64,000 bases of DNA from Polynucleobacter sp. AP-Capit-er-40B-B4 (GCF_018882245.1 NZ_JACVOV010000002.1:62001-126000); one strand, 5' to 3'; shown: positions 46,955 to 54,762, numbered from the stretch's first letter. The notes: generated by a model not told the origin, from the letters alone. Made by a program: numbers and translations.

Positions 46955-47736
46955 CCAAGCACTCCCGCTTTTTTGCGCAAGAACTTACGATCGATAAAGT
47001 AAGCCATGGTGCCCGCAACTAAACCAGCCGTTAACAAACTGGTATCGCGGTCAATGATGAAAAAGATCGGGCCAAAGATACATCCTAGTAATAGTGCAAT
47101 ACGATTAATCCAAGGCTTCACCTCGGTAAAAGTCAGCAAGAAGAACAATGGATTAATGAATACCAAACCTAAAGTAACTGGCTTTGGCACCATGCCAGCC
47201 AAGTAGTAACCTAAGACAGTTCCAGGTACAGAGATCAACCAACACAAGAGCCCTAGCCCAACAAAGTAACTGAGGCGGTGCTTAATCTCAATTGCATGAA
47301 ACTCCCGCATCGAGATTGCCCATGCTGTCATTGCCAGTAAATGGACGGATGCATAGAGACTACGATTGCGATCTTTTTGATGAAACTGCGGAAAGAGTGT
47401 CACCGTCATGGTGATAAAACGTGTTGAGGTTAGCGTAACCGCTAAAGCAATCGCCAATACAGATGACCCTGTAATCGCCATCTCGAGCAAAACAACCTGG
47501 CCTGGTAAGGCGAACATGAAAAACGAAGTAAAGGTCGTGAACCAAACATCAAAGCCATTGGTTTTACCCATCGCTCCAAAGCCCACCATACCAGCAAAAA
47601 GTACCATCGCTGGCGCACCAGCAGCATCCCGAATGCCAGACCAAAAGGCGTGACTTGGGTTTTTAAAGCGTTGTACCGCAACTTCTTCTAGCGCGACTTC
47701 GCTAGGATCAATGTAGGGCTGGCCGTTAGATGACAT
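46951..47736 (-). CDS. azlC: AzlC-family branched-chain amino acid exporter subunit
   Basis: A 261-residue membrane protein with six or more predicted segments. FWSGIRDAAGAPAMVLFAGMVGFGAM and ALPGQVVLLEMA match the AzlC pattern. The ATG at 47736 (MSSNGQPYI) is preferred; the longer frame to 47796 would overlap the queG 3' end by 34 bases. It forms a coupled pair with azlD. The start lies 27 bases past the queG stop on the same strand, so co-transcription with queG is possible. Confidence 0.86.
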   Translation of the reverse strand: MSSNGQPYIDPSEVALEEVAVQRFKNPSHAFWSGIRDAAGAPAMVLFAGMVGFGAMGKTNGFDVWFTTFTSFFMFALPGQVVLLEMAITGSSVLAIALAVTLTSTRFITMTVTLFPQFHQKDRNRSLYASVHLLAMTAWAISMREFHAIEIKHRLSYFVGLGLLCWLISVPGTVLGYYLAGMVPKPVTLGLVFINPLFFLLTFTEVKPWINRIALLLGCIFGPIFFIIDRDTSLLTAGLVAGTMAYFIDRKFLRKKAGVLG

Positions 47737-47762
47737 AGAGCAATTGTAAAGCTTGTGAGTAT

Positions 47763-48860
47763 TTATGCTGACTGCGCATTTTGACCTAAGGCCCACTCAA
47801 TATGTTCAGCCACTAAAGGATCGGCACTGGGAAGTGCTGCCTTTAGTGCTTCTGTAATGGCGCCCTTCTCAAGTCCACTCGCCAAAGCATTACCCATGGC
47901 CACAGCCAGATTACGGCGCCAACGGCTGTAACCAATTCGACGAATAGCGCTACCTTCATGGCGTTGCTCAAACTCTGCTTCAGTCCAGGACCATAGCCGC
48001 AAGAGTGTCGCCTGCCCTAAGCCATGACGTCTTGCAAAATCGGGCAGCTCTGTACGTTTAGCAAACTTATTCCATGGGCAAATAAGTTGACAGTCATCGC
48101 AGCCATACACGCGATTACCCATAGCCTGTCGAAATTCCACAGGAATAGCATCAGGATTTTCAATAGTTAAGTAAGAGATGCATCTTCTTGCATCTAGTTG
48201 ATATGGTGCAGTGATAGCTTGCGTAGGGCAAACGTCTATACAGGATGTGCAGGAACCGCAATGCTCTTCAATTTCTTCATCAATTGGTAGCGGCACATCT
48301 ACTAAGATCTCACCCAAGAAAAATGTGGAGCCCGATTCACGATTGAGTAGGAGCGTATGTTTGCCACGCCAGCCTAAGCCTGCTTTGCGTGCCAACTCTA
48401 CTTCCATCAATGGTGCTGAGTCTGTAAATACGCGATAGCCTAATTTGCCGATACGCCCTTCAATCAGCTGGGCAAATTCTTGTAAGCGGTTACGCAGCAC
48501 CTTGTGATAATCGCGCCCTCTGGCATACATGGATATGACTGCTTGCGTAGGATCTTCTAATCGTTGCCACTCAGCATCAAAGTCCGTCTCGGGCGGTAGG
48601 TAGTTAACTGACACACAAATCACACGGACTGTGCCGGGAACTAAAAGCTCAGGATTGGAGCGCAATTCTGCATGGCGCTGCATGTATTCCATTTGACCGT
48701 GACGACCTTCTGCCAGCCACTCTTTCAAGCGCTCAGTCGCAGGACCTAAATGGGTGTCGGTAATGCGTAAGCCATCAAACCCCAAGGCCATAGCCTGGGT
48801 ATTGAGCCAATCGCGCAGATTGGTCTCATCCAAGGATTGAGGGCTGGTAGGTAAAGGCAT
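47763..48860 (-). CDS. queG: Epoxyqueuosine reductase
   Basis: A 365-residue cobalamin- and Fe-S-dependent enzyme performing the last step of queuosine synthesis on tRNA. The N-terminal corrinoid-binding domain has SVNYLPPE and MYARGRDYHKVLRNRL. The ferredoxin part has CGSCTSCIDVCPTQAI and CDDCQLICPWNKF for two [4Fe-4S] clusters. A C-terminal HEAT-like region completes the family length. Its cobalamin need fits the riboswitch-controlled B12 uptake gene in this window. It is divergent from tsaE across 43 bases. Confidence 0.94.
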   Translation of the reverse strand: MPLPTSPQSLDETNLRDWLNTQAMALGFDGLRITDTHLGPATERLKEWLAEGRHGQMEYMQRHAELRSNPELLVPGTVRVICVSVNYLPPETDFDAEWQRLEDPTQAVISMYARGRDYHKVLRNRLQEFAQLIEGRIGKLGYRVFTDSAPLMEVELARKAGLGWRGKHTLLLNRESGSTFFLGEILVDVPLPIDEEIEEHCGSCTSCIDVCPTQAITAPYQLDARRCISYLTIENPDAIPVEFRQAMGNRVYGCDDCQLICPWNKFAKRTELPDFARRHGLGQATLLRLWSWTEAEFEQRHEGSAIRRIGYSRWRRNLAVAMGNALASGLEKGAITEALKAALPSADPLVAEHIEWALGQNAQSA

Positions 48861-48903
48861 ATGGAATACAGAATGTATCTTAATAATTGAATAAACTAGG
48901 GGA

Positions 48904-49437
48904 ATGGCTCAAACACAGGCAATCCAGTCCCCGCTCACTGCAATTGATCTCTATTGTAGGCAGGAAGCTGACACTGCATCCCTTGCGAAGCAGCTAGCCG
49001 CCAGTTTTGAGCACTTTCTGAATCAGCAGTCAGGTTCGCATCTCAATATCTCCCTAGAGGGCGATCTCGGTGCTGGCAAAACGACTTTTGCGAGGTACCT
49101 CATTCAGGCAATGGGTCATGAGGGCAAAGTAAAAAGTCCGACTTACACTTTGTGCGAACCTTACCCGCTGCAATTAAAAGATCAAGCAATCACTGTTCAC
49201 CATTTTGATTTATATCGCATGCGTGACCCACTGGAATGGCAAGAAGCAGGATTTGCAGAGCACTTTGATGTTCCAGGTATTTGTTTAATTGAATGGCCAG
49301 AAAAAGCTGAAGGCACACTGCCAGGTTTTGATATTCAGATTCAGTTAGCTGCAGGCGCAGATGAAAACGAACGGGCTATTAAGATCAATGCAATCACTGA
49401 ATCTGGAAAAATGGCATTACAAGAGATTCAACAATAG
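48904..49437 (+). CDS. tsaE: tRNA threonylcarbamoyladenosine biosynthesis ATPase TsaE
   Basis: A 177-residue TsaE (YjeE) protein. Walker A EGDLGAGKTTFAR lies near residues 54-66, then KSPTYTLCEPY and a conserved HFDLYRM block, with CLIEWPEKA as the last motif. With TsaB, TsaC and TsaD it makes t6A37. An N-terminal extension of about 30 residues precedes the domain. It is followed at 17 bases by the amidase gene, the frequent tsaE-amiC pairing. Confidence 0.93.
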   Translation: MAQTQAIQSPLTAIDLYCRQEADTASLAKQLAASFEHFLNQQSGSHLNISLEGDLGAGKTTFARYLIQAMGHEGKVKSPTYTLCEPYPLQLKDQAITVHHFDLYRMRDPLEWQEAGFAEHFDVPGICLIEWPEKAEGTLPGFDIQIQLAAGADENERAIKINAITESGKMALQEIQQ

Positions 49438-49454
49438 TTATTTGCTATTAATAC

Positions 49455-50801
49455 ATGAGCAATCAGAAAACCAATCTCTCGAAAAGACAAACCCTCAAGA
49501 CTTCAGCAAAGTTCTTAAGCTTTGCCTTGCTGTTGACTGAGGTCGATATTGCCTGGGGAGCCAAGATATTGGGCGTACGCGTATGGCCTTCAGAGGACTA
49601 CACCCGCGTAACCCTGGAATCCGATACGCCGCTACCGATTACCCAACAGATTCTGACTAATCCAGATCGCTTGGTGGTGGACGTGCAGGGATTGGAACTC
49701 AATCCCACTCTCAAAGATTTAGTGGCTAAAGTAAAACCGAATGATCCGTACATCTCTCAAGTTCGAGTGGGGCAATTTCAGCCAGGCATTGTGCGTTTGG
49801 TATTTGACTTGAAAGAACCGATCAAGCCGCAACTCTTCACGCTTGATCCAGTGGCTGAGTACAACTACCGCATGGTGTTTGACTTGTACCCCACTACACC
49901 ACCTGATCCTTTGATGGCTTTAGTGAGAAGCAGCGCTAAAAAAGAAACTGCTCTTGAGAAATCCAATGAAGAAATAGATTTGATTGCGCAGTTCGCCACT
50001 AAGAAAGAAAAAGAGCTTGCCAAGGTTCCGGCAGCCCCCGTTGCCCAAGCCATACCCGAAACCAAAGAGTTGCCGGCACCCGCCAAATACAAGCGCTTGA
50101 TCACGATTGCGATTGATCCCGGCCATGGTGGCGAAGATCCGGGTGCCATTGGCGCAGCAGGCTCCAAGGAAAAGCATGTCGTTCTCGCAATTGCGAAGCG
50201 TCTCAAAGACAAGATTGAAGGCGAAGCCTACATGCGCCCTTTCTTGACCAGGGATGGTGATTACTTTGTACCTCTTCATGTCCGTGTACAAAAAGCACGC
50301 CGTGTTGAAGCGGATCTCTTTGTATCGATTCATGCAGATGCCTTCATTGAAAGAAATGCTAGGGGCGCCTCCGTATTTGCGCTTTCTCAAATGGGTGCTA
50401 GTAGCACTACCGCACGCTGGATGGCGAATAAAGAGAATGCCTCTGATTTAATTGGCGGCATCAATATCAAGACACAAGATAGGCAGGTTGCTAACTTGCT
50501 CCTAGATATGTCGACCACTGCTCAGATTAAAGATTCCTTACAGGTTGGTAACTCCATCCTGAAGCAAATCGGTGGATTTGCAGCTCTACATAAACCGAAG
50601 GTAGAGCAAGCCAGTTTTGCCGTTTTAAAAGCCCCAGACATCCCCTCAATCCTCGTAGAAACCGCTTTTATTAGCAATCCACAGGAAGAGGCCCGATTAA
50701 ACGATGACAGTTACCAGGATCGCATTGCAGAGGCGATTTTGAGGGGAATTAAGGAGTATTTTTCCAAAAATCCGCCGGTTGCCAGACGGGTCAACTCCTA
50801 G
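49455..50801 (+). CDS. amiC: N-acetylmuramoyl-L-alanine amidase, AmiC type
   Basis: A 448-residue periplasmic cell-wall amidase that splits daughter cells. It has an N-terminal export signal with SKRQTLK before a hydrophobic core (a KR variant of the twin-arginine motif), an AMIN domain (residues about 38-140) for septal targeting, a variable linker, and an Amidase_3 domain with AIDPGHGGEDPGAIG, FVSIHADAF and VETAFISN providing Zn ligands and the catalytic Glu. E. coli AmiC is Tat-exported; whether KR suffices here is uncertain. The gene ends about 86 bases before tRNA-Lys. Confidence 0.92.
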   Translation: MSNQKTNLSKRQTLKTSAKFLSFALLLTEVDIAWGAKILGVRVWPSEDYTRVTLESDTPLPITQQILTNPDRLVVDVQGLELNPTLKDLVAKVKPNDPYISQVRVGQFQPGIVRLVFDLKEPIKPQLFTLDPVAEYNYRMVFDLYPTTPPDPLMALVRSSAKKETALEKSNEEIDLIAQFATKKEKELAKVPAAPVAQAIPETKELPAPAKYKRLITIAIDPGHGGEDPGAIGAAGSKEKHVVLAIAKRLKDKIEGEAYMRPFLTRDGDYFVPLHVRVQKARRVEADLFVSIHADAFIERNARGASVFALSQMGASSTTARWMANKENASDLIGGINIKTQDRQVANLLLDMSTTAQIKDSLQVGNSILKQIGGFAALHKPKVEQASFAVLKAPDIPSILVETAFISNPQEEARLNDDSYQDRIAEAILRGIKEYFSKNPPVARRVNS

Positions 50802-50868
50802 GATCTTGTAGTTACAAGGCTTGAGGGGTAGACCCCGCAGACCAAGGGAAGAGCTACAAACTTCTTGC

Positions 50869-50874
50869 TATAAT
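50869..50874 (+). promoter_or_regulatory. Extended -10 promoter of tRNA-Lys
   Basis: TATAAT preceded by TG plus one base (TGCTATAAT), 13 bases before the mature tRNA 5' end. No good -35 hexamer is seen, as expected for an extended -10 site. Between amiC and this site are a CTTGTA-GT-TACAAG palindrome (50805-50818) and a small GGGG/CCCC hairpin. Confidence 0.65.
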
Positions 50875-50887
50875 TTATGGCTTAACT

Positions 50888-50963
50888 GGGTCGGTAGCTC
50901 AGTCGGTAGAGCAGCGGACTTTTAATCCGTTGGTCGCGAGTTCGAATCTCGCCCGACCCACCA
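50888..50963 (+). tRNA. tRNA-Lys (anticodon TTT)
   Basis: A 76-base cloverleaf: acceptor GGGTCGG pairs with CCGACCC, D arm GCTCAGTCGGTAGAGC, anticodon stem CGGAC...TCCG with loop CTTTTAA giving TTT, T arm GCGAGTTCGAATCTCGC, and an encoded CCA. Its 3' part is duplicated downstream. Confidence 0.97.
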
Positions 50964-50972
50964 GTTATACAA

Positions 50973-50996
50973 AGGGATCACAGTAATGTGGTCCCT
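50973..50996 (+). terminator. tRNA-Lys terminator
   Basis: Stem AGGGATCAC / GTGGTCCCT (9 bp with one GU pair) with a 6-base loop, followed by ATTCTTTT. It starts ten bases after CCA. Confidence 0.75.
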
Positions 50997-51051
50997 ATTC
51001 TTTTGGCTATTTGGAATATGTCGATAACTTATGGTGGCAAGCGATCAAAGA

Positions 51052-51073
51052 AAAACCACCCGAAGGTGGTTTT
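51052..51073. terminator. Bidirectional terminator between tRNA-Lys and infA
   Basis: AAAACCACC / GGTGGTTTT with loop CGAA, with T or A runs on both sides. On the minus strand it ends the infA transcript. The gap 50997-51162 contains nothing else recognisable. Confidence 0.8.
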
Positions 51074-51162
51074 AGTATTTATTACTTGCCTGGGGCAGCA
51101 TCATCCAGGGCCTGAGATTCATTGCAAGCATTAATTTAACTTACGGCTTTAAACTTCAAAGA

Positions 51163-51423
51163 TCAATATCGTCTTTTCGGCACACTAGCAAAAGATTGCT
51201 TCTTCTCAAGATGTCTAAATGTAATACGGCCTTTGCTCAAGTCATAGGGTGAGACCTCCAAAGAAACCTTATCTCCAGCCAATATACGGATGTGATTTTT
51301 TTTCATTCTTCCCGCTGTATAAGCAATAAGCTTATGGCCATTATCTAAAGTAATCCGATAACGAGAATCTGGCAGAATTTCATCAACAAGACCTTCCATT
51401 TCAAGCAACTCTTCTTTTGCCAT
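51163..51423 (-). CDS. infA: Translation initiation factor IF-1, accessory copy
   Basis: An 86-residue IF-1 with the OB fold: [65 protein letters not shown] matches the family across its length (quoted in pieces elsewhere). The start, [11 protein letters not shown], resembles the betaproteobacterial second copy that lies beside a cold-shock gene rather than the one in the ribosomal protein operon. A basic C-terminal tail of about 15 residues extends past the usual end. It is downstream of csp with a terminator-like hairpin between, so it may be expressed by partial read-through or in the cold. Confidence 0.9.
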   Translation of the reverse strand: MAKEELLEMEGLVDEILPDSRYRITLDNGHKLIAYTAGRMKKNHIRILAGDKVSLEVSPYDLSKGRITFRHLEKKQSFASVPKRRY

Positions 51424-51446
51424 TGAACATCCTTAATGAAAATAAA

Positions 51447-51469
51447 AAAGCCCAGTCATGCTGGGCTTT
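51447..51469 (-). terminator. Intercistronic terminator or attenuator between csp and infA
   Basis: Stem AAAGCCCAG / CTGGGCTTT with a 5-base loop. On the minus strand it is followed by TTTTATTTTC. It lies 24 bases before the infA start, so it would limit csp read-through into infA. Confidence 0.8.
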
Positions 51470-51509
51470 GGACCAGGCAAATAATTTCCGCCCGGCATTT
51501 GCTTCTGAA

Positions 51510-51713
51510 TTAAACAGGTTGAATATTGGCTGCCAACTTGCCTTTAGGGCCAGTAGTAATATCAAAAGTCACCTTTTGACCTTCAGCTAAAGACTTAAAT
51601 CCACTGCTATTAATTGCTGAAAAATGGGCAAATAAATCTTCGCCACCGAGTTCAGGGGTAATAAAGCCGAAGCCTTTTGCGTCGTTAAACCATTTCACAG
51701 TTCCGTTTGCCAT
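51510..51713 (-). CDS. Cold-shock protein, CspA family
   Basis: A 67-residue cold-shock domain with RNP1 KGFGFI and RNP2-like DLFAHFSAI, which bind single-stranded RNA and DNA. It starts [20 protein letters not shown], the standard form. A long AT- and hairpin-rich 5' region upstream on the minus strand (51714 to about 51900) resembles the leaders of cold-induced csp genes and contains overlapping hairpins with a U tract. It pairs with infA, another cold-linked translation gene. Confidence 0.94.
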   Translation of the reverse strand: MANGTVKWFNDAKGFGFITPELGGEDLFAHFSAINSSGFKSLAEGQKVTFDITTGPKGKLAANIQPV

Positions 51714-51743
51714 ATCTGACTATTCCTTAAAAAAATATAAAAA

Positions 51744-51764
51744 GGGCTATGCCCCAAATAGGGC
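51744..51764 (-). promoter_or_regulatory. Overlapping hairpins in the csp leader, possible RNA switch
   Basis: Three 4-base elements, GGGC (51744-51747), GCCC (51751-51754) and GGGC (51761-51764), let the middle one pair with either neighbour. Read in the transcript, the first hairpin to form excludes a second one that is followed by UUUUUAUAUUUUUUU just before the csp Shine-Dalgarno. Stems are only 4 bp, so strength is uncertain. Confidence 0.4.
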
Positions 51765-51951
51765 GAAAGTCAAGAATGGCGGGGGAGATGCTAAGAAGAA
51801 CTATCGCAGAACTGCGGTATTAATTACTAGTACAACAACACTATTAGCTTGGAAATCGCTGAATGTATTTTACTCTACTTTAGCTACAAAAGATTGCTTA
51901 TTAACAAATTGCCTTTATAAGAGCCCTAGGTGAGGGTAAAAGTACTTTGCC

Positions 51952-52001
51952 AATCCGTTGGTCGCGAGCTCGAATCTCGCCCGACCCACCAGTCATACAA
52001 A
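51952..52001 (+). repeat. Duplicated 3' part of tRNA-Lys, attachment-site-like
   Basis: 48 of 50 bases equal 50924-50973: from the 3' side of the anticodon loop through the T arm, acceptor strand and CCA, plus ten bases of downstream flank. No 5' half of a tRNA precedes it, so it is not a functional gene. A decayed hairpin (GCCA-CCTTC-TGGC then AGATTTTT) follows. The remaining gap between csp and the lipoprotein gene (51714-52071) holds this copy, the csp leader and otherwise AT-rich sequence. Confidence 0.88.
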
Positions 52002-52071
52002 AGCCACCTTCTGGCAGATTTTTCCTTGGAATCCAAGCACATGGCTTGCAGAAGCTAAATTGAGGTAATGT

Positions 52072-52572
52072 ATGCCTAACGTTGCTTACTTTGGAGATGC
52101 GGTAGTGCCATTCAAAAAATTACTAAGTATTGCCTTCCCCATCCTCTTAGCAGGCTGTCAGGGCATGATGCCTCAAGAGGGTGCCGCCCCTGTAAATCCA
52201 GGTGGTGATGTCACCCTGATCTTCAATCGCACAAGTACAGTTTGGTTTGGAATTGTGAGAAACGCTCAAGTTTATGTGGATGACCTTAAAGTCTGCGTTA
52301 TCCCCAATGCAGGCAATTGCACAGTAAATATACCTTCAGGAAAACATACTCTTAAGGTAGACAGTACATTTTCTGGCTCATTCGGTGTATTTTCTCAAAG
52401 CTATCAATTTGACAGTGGCAAGTCGTATCGCTTTGTAGTTTTGCCAAATAGATCTGAAATGGTTACGAACTACATGAGCCAATTGGGCGTAGCTGAAGCC
52501 ACATACTATGAGGTCAATAAAACTGCTAACAGCAGTGATAATGGTGACTTCACTATGAGGCCCGCAAACTAG
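52072..52572 (+). CDS. Small lipoprotein, function unknown
   Basis: Up to 166 residues with a lipoprotein signal: FKKLLSIAFPILLAGC, lipobox LAGC with the Cys at residue 29. A GTG at 52105 with GGAG eight bases upstream would give a more typical signal peptide than the ATG at 52072, which also has GAGG six bases upstream, so the start is unresolved. The mature part is beta-rich (VTLIFNRTSTVWFGIVRNAQVYVDDLKV; KHTLKVDSTFSG), resembling small PEGA- or DUF2846-like proteins that display a short domain, but I cannot confirm a family. It stands alone between two tRNA-Lys 3' copies. Confidence 0.7.
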   Translation: MPNVAYFGDAVVPFKKLLSIAFPILLAGCQGMMPQEGAAPVNPGGDVTLIFNRTSTVWFGIVRNAQVYVDDLKVCVIPNAGNCTVNIPSGKHTLKVDSTFSGSFGVFSQSYQFDSGKSYRFVVLPNRSEMVTNYMSQLGVAEATYYEVNKTANSSDNGDFTMRPAN

Positions 52573-52587
52573 AAGCCAAGCTAGGCC

Positions 52588-52627
52588 ATTGGTCGCAAGC
52601 TCAAATCCTATCGGATCCGGCGGTTAT
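52588..52627 (+). repeat. Degenerate third copy of the tRNA-Lys 3' part
   Basis: TTGGTCGC-AGCTC-AATC is shared with the second copy (about two thirds of 40 positions), most differences being C/T or G/A. The T-arm pairing is lost, so it is a relic. A terminator hairpin follows at once, as after the intact tRNA. Confidence 0.55.
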
Positions 52628-52629
52628 TT

Positions 52630-52653
52630 AAAAGCTATCTTCAGGTAGCTTTT
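52630..52653. terminator. Terminator after the lipoprotein gene
   Basis: Stem AAAAGCTATC / GGTAGCTTTT (10 bp with one GU pair) with a 4-base loop, then GTATTTG. It serves the plus-strand lipoprotein gene and possibly the convergent M48-like gene. Confidence 0.75.
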
Positions 52654-52707
52654 GTATTTGAGTAAGTTTCTTAAAATCAAACGACATCTTGCGACAATTG
52701 GCCAATA

Positions 52708-53526
52708 TTATTGCTGCTGTAGTCGGCCAGACTTATTTACTACCCCCGCAGATGGGTCAGGGGTTAGATTACTGCACTCAAGATTGTTTTCCTTTAGATA
52801 CTGCTTTGACAACTTTACGCGATCATCAATTCCAGGGTGTGTATATAAATAAGTAAGCGCACTGGAAACAGCAGAATTTTTATCCATTACATATTTAATC
52901 TTCAGATACCCACATGGCGAGTAAGAAGCATCTAGAAGCCACTTCATACCCAGTGGATTTACCTGATCTTCAATCCCTTTATCCTGAACACGTTTTGCCT
53001 CATCAATCGCAGCACCCGCACCATACCCACCAGCAGCAGTTGCAAAAAGAGACACCCCGGTGCTGACAATTTCTTTGGTAACAAAGTACTTTACTTCCCT
53101 ACTATCCTGAACATCTGCATTATCGCCAGCCGCTATATGAGCATATTGATGACTCAATGCAGCAGCTAAGGACTCCTCATCGGATCCAAAGATATTCAGA
53201 AAATCAAAACTCATCGCCACATAACTTTTGCCATCATGCGATAGTAAAAGTAAGGTGTGAAAATCCGAATCTACAAGAGCAATTTGCATATACTGACCCT
53301 GGACAGGAACAATCTTCTTTCTAACTGCCATCAGATTCTGGAAATGCTGTTGAGTGATTACATACGGCTTACCACTTACCCCATTAACACGCACATCGCC
53401 ATCAGGAATTTGAGCAAATTGAGGGTCTGACAAATAGACAACATCATGTATTTGCGTTTTATAAAGATGTGCGCATCCAGAAAGAGCGAGAACTACTAAT
53501 AACAAGCCTAAAACTACAGGCCTCAT
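52708..53526 (-). CDS. Lipoprotein resembling M48 peptidases with altered catalytic residues
   Basis: A 272-residue lipoprotein (lipobox LSGC, Cys18). The segment SDEESLAAALSHQYAHIAAGD (shown here in part: LSHQYAHIAAGD) aligns with the M48 zinc motif region, but HExxH is H126-Q-x-x-H130: the catalytic Glu is Gln. Downstream, the usual EADxxG third-ligand motif is best matched by QVNPLG (residues 188-193), again with Glu and Asp replaced by amides. A late YTHPGIDDRVK matches the M48 HP-x-x-x-R-hand element. A non-catalytic, BepA/LoiP-like scaffold at the outer membrane is the likeliest role. It overlaps the upstream gene as TAATG. Confidence 0.68.
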   Translation of the reverse strand: MRPVVLGLLLVVLALSGCAHLYKTQIHDVVYLSDPQFAQIPDGDVRVNGVSGKPYVITQQHFQNLMAVRKKIVPVQGQYMQIALVDSDFHTLLLLSHDGKSYVAMSFDFLNIFGSDEESLAAALSHQYAHIAAGDNADVQDSREVKYFVTKEIVSTGVSLFATAAGGYGAGAAIDEAKRVQDKGIEDQVNPLGMKWLLDASYSPCGYLKIKYVMDKNSAVSSALTYLYTHPGIDDRVKLSKQYLKENNLECSNLTPDPSAGVVNKSGRLQQQ

Positions 53527-53903
53527 TAGATTCCTATCTCTTTAAAGACTTCTTTAGCTACACGGAAACTATCAATGGCTGCAGGTACACCGCAGTAAAT
53601 GGCTACCTGCATAAATACTTCTCGAATTTCATCTTTAGTAATGCCATTGTTGATGGCGCCACGAACATGTAATTTCAATTCATGCGGACGATTCAAGGCA
53701 GCAATCATTGCTAAATTTAAGAAGCTGCGTGTTTTTCTCTCAAGCCCAGGGCGATTCCAGATCTCATTCCAACAGTACTCAGTGACCAACTCTTGCATTG
53801 GCATATTGAAGTCATCTGCATTTTTTAATGAAGTCTCTACATATTCAGCACCCAAAACTTCTTTACGTGTTTTTAAGCCTTTTTCAAATAGTTCGCGGTT
53901 CAT
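53526..53903 (-). CDS. Carboxymuconolactone-decarboxylase-family protein
   Basis: A 125-residue AhpD-like/CMD-family protein with the pattern of PcaC: RKEVLGAEYV, EYCWNEIWNRPGLERKTRSFLNLAMIAAL and GITKDEIREVFMQVAIYCGVPAAIDSF. PcaC decarboxylates 4-carboxymuconolactone in protocatechuate breakdown, but no other pca genes are near, and there is no CxxC of AhpD peroxidase type. Specific function is therefore uncertain. Its stop overlaps the start of the M48-like lipoprotein gene (TAATG), which suggests coupling of two otherwise unrelated proteins. Confidence 0.8.
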   Translation of the reverse strand: MNRELFEKGLKTRKEVLGAEYVETSLKNADDFNMPMQELVTEYCWNEIWNRPGLERKTRSFLNLAMIAALNRPHELKLHVRGAINNGITKDEIREVFMQVAIYCGVPAAIDSFRVAKEVFKEIGI

Positions 53904-54001
53904 ATGTTCTCCTATTTTTATCTATGAATCAAAACTAATATACCTTAATCAAGGCTAGACTTTTCCGCAGAAAAAATGGGTAGTCATACTAATTAAAAAA
54001 A

Positions 54002-54025
54002 GCCCCCGAACTTTCATTCGAGGGC
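54002..54025 (-). terminator. Terminator of the Met/His-rich membrane protein gene
   Basis: GCCCCCGAA / TTCGAGGGC, 9 bp with one mismatch and a 6-base loop. On the minus strand it is followed by TTTTTTTAATTAG. It lies 47 bases past the stop. Confidence 0.85.
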
Positions 54026-54072
54026 CCTATTGAGCAATCTAGTTATCTAGCGTCCATCGGAGCGCCTTGCTA

Positions 54073-54693
54073 TTAGTGCTTATGGCTTTGGTTTCCCATA
54101 GGCATTGAAGAAGAAGGCGCACCTCCATTCATCATTTTTTGATGAACACCCATCATCTGTTGGTGCATTGCAGGATCACAATGCTCGTAGTCATTTGGCC
54201 CTCCCATTTGATGACTACCCGTACCCTTGTACCCAAAAATACTAGGGTCAGCCATACCGGCAATCATGGCAATATGCCCAAATACCAAAAATAGAGCTAC
54301 ACATATCGCATGGATTTTGAGTTTACCCATTTGATCAAGTGCTTTATTAACAAGCCCTAACTCTTGCAAGGCAATCCAAATTAATGGAAGACCAGCAATG
54401 ACATAAGTAAATACTGCTATGACATCAATGATCGTTCTCCACTCACCCGCCTTGGTAATGGGGATGATGGCATTGGTCACGATGTAGTAAATGATGCCAA
54501 TAAAGTAGATACCCACTGCGATTCCTGCAAATCGATTGAGGTAATAGACCGCCCCATCGAATTTACGGGTAAATAATAGGTATAACTCTGTAATAGCCAA
54601 GGTCTCCGCCAGAATGACCGGAATGGCCATAAAGATAATTAAATTCCAAGGCTGGTTAACAGCCAATAACTCCATGTAGTGAGTCATGTTCAT
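54073..54693 (-). CDS. Membrane protein with Met/His-rich tail, possible metal-binding
   Basis: A 206-residue protein with four predicted transmembrane segments (residues about 17-42, 52-78, 87-112, 126-148) and a 55-residue C-terminal tail rich in Met and His (HCDPAMHQQMMGVHQKMM, then HKH). Such tails commonly bind copper or silver. I recall similar proteins only as uncharacterised families. Its companions are a small exported His/Cys-rich protein and an SHP/DHC/cytochrome b561 operon, all on the same strand. A role in metal or redox handling at the membrane is inference. Confidence 0.72.
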   Translation of the reverse strand: MNMTHYMELLAVNQPWNLIIFMAIPVILAETLAITELYLLFTRKFDGAVYYLNRFAGIAVGIYFIGIIYYIVTNAIIPITKAGEWRTIIDVIAVFTYVIAGLPLIWIALQELGLVNKALDQMGKLKIHAICVALFLVFGHIAMIAGMADPSIFGYKGTGSHQMGGPNDYEHCDPAMHQQMMGVHQKMMNGGAPSSSMPMGNQSHKH

Positions 54694-54762
54694 TGTATTT
54701 CTCCAAAATAAGTGTGCGATTAGTAATCACAAATCAAGCTCATGCGTAATGCAAAAAAGAGC

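Noticed and set aside
47737..47796. Longer AzlC start
   Set aside because: It overlaps the 3' end of queG and lacks family similarity; the ATG at 47736 is better.
51952..52001. Second functional tRNA-Lys
   Set aside because: Only the 3' part is present; D arm, acceptor 5' strand and anticodon are missing.
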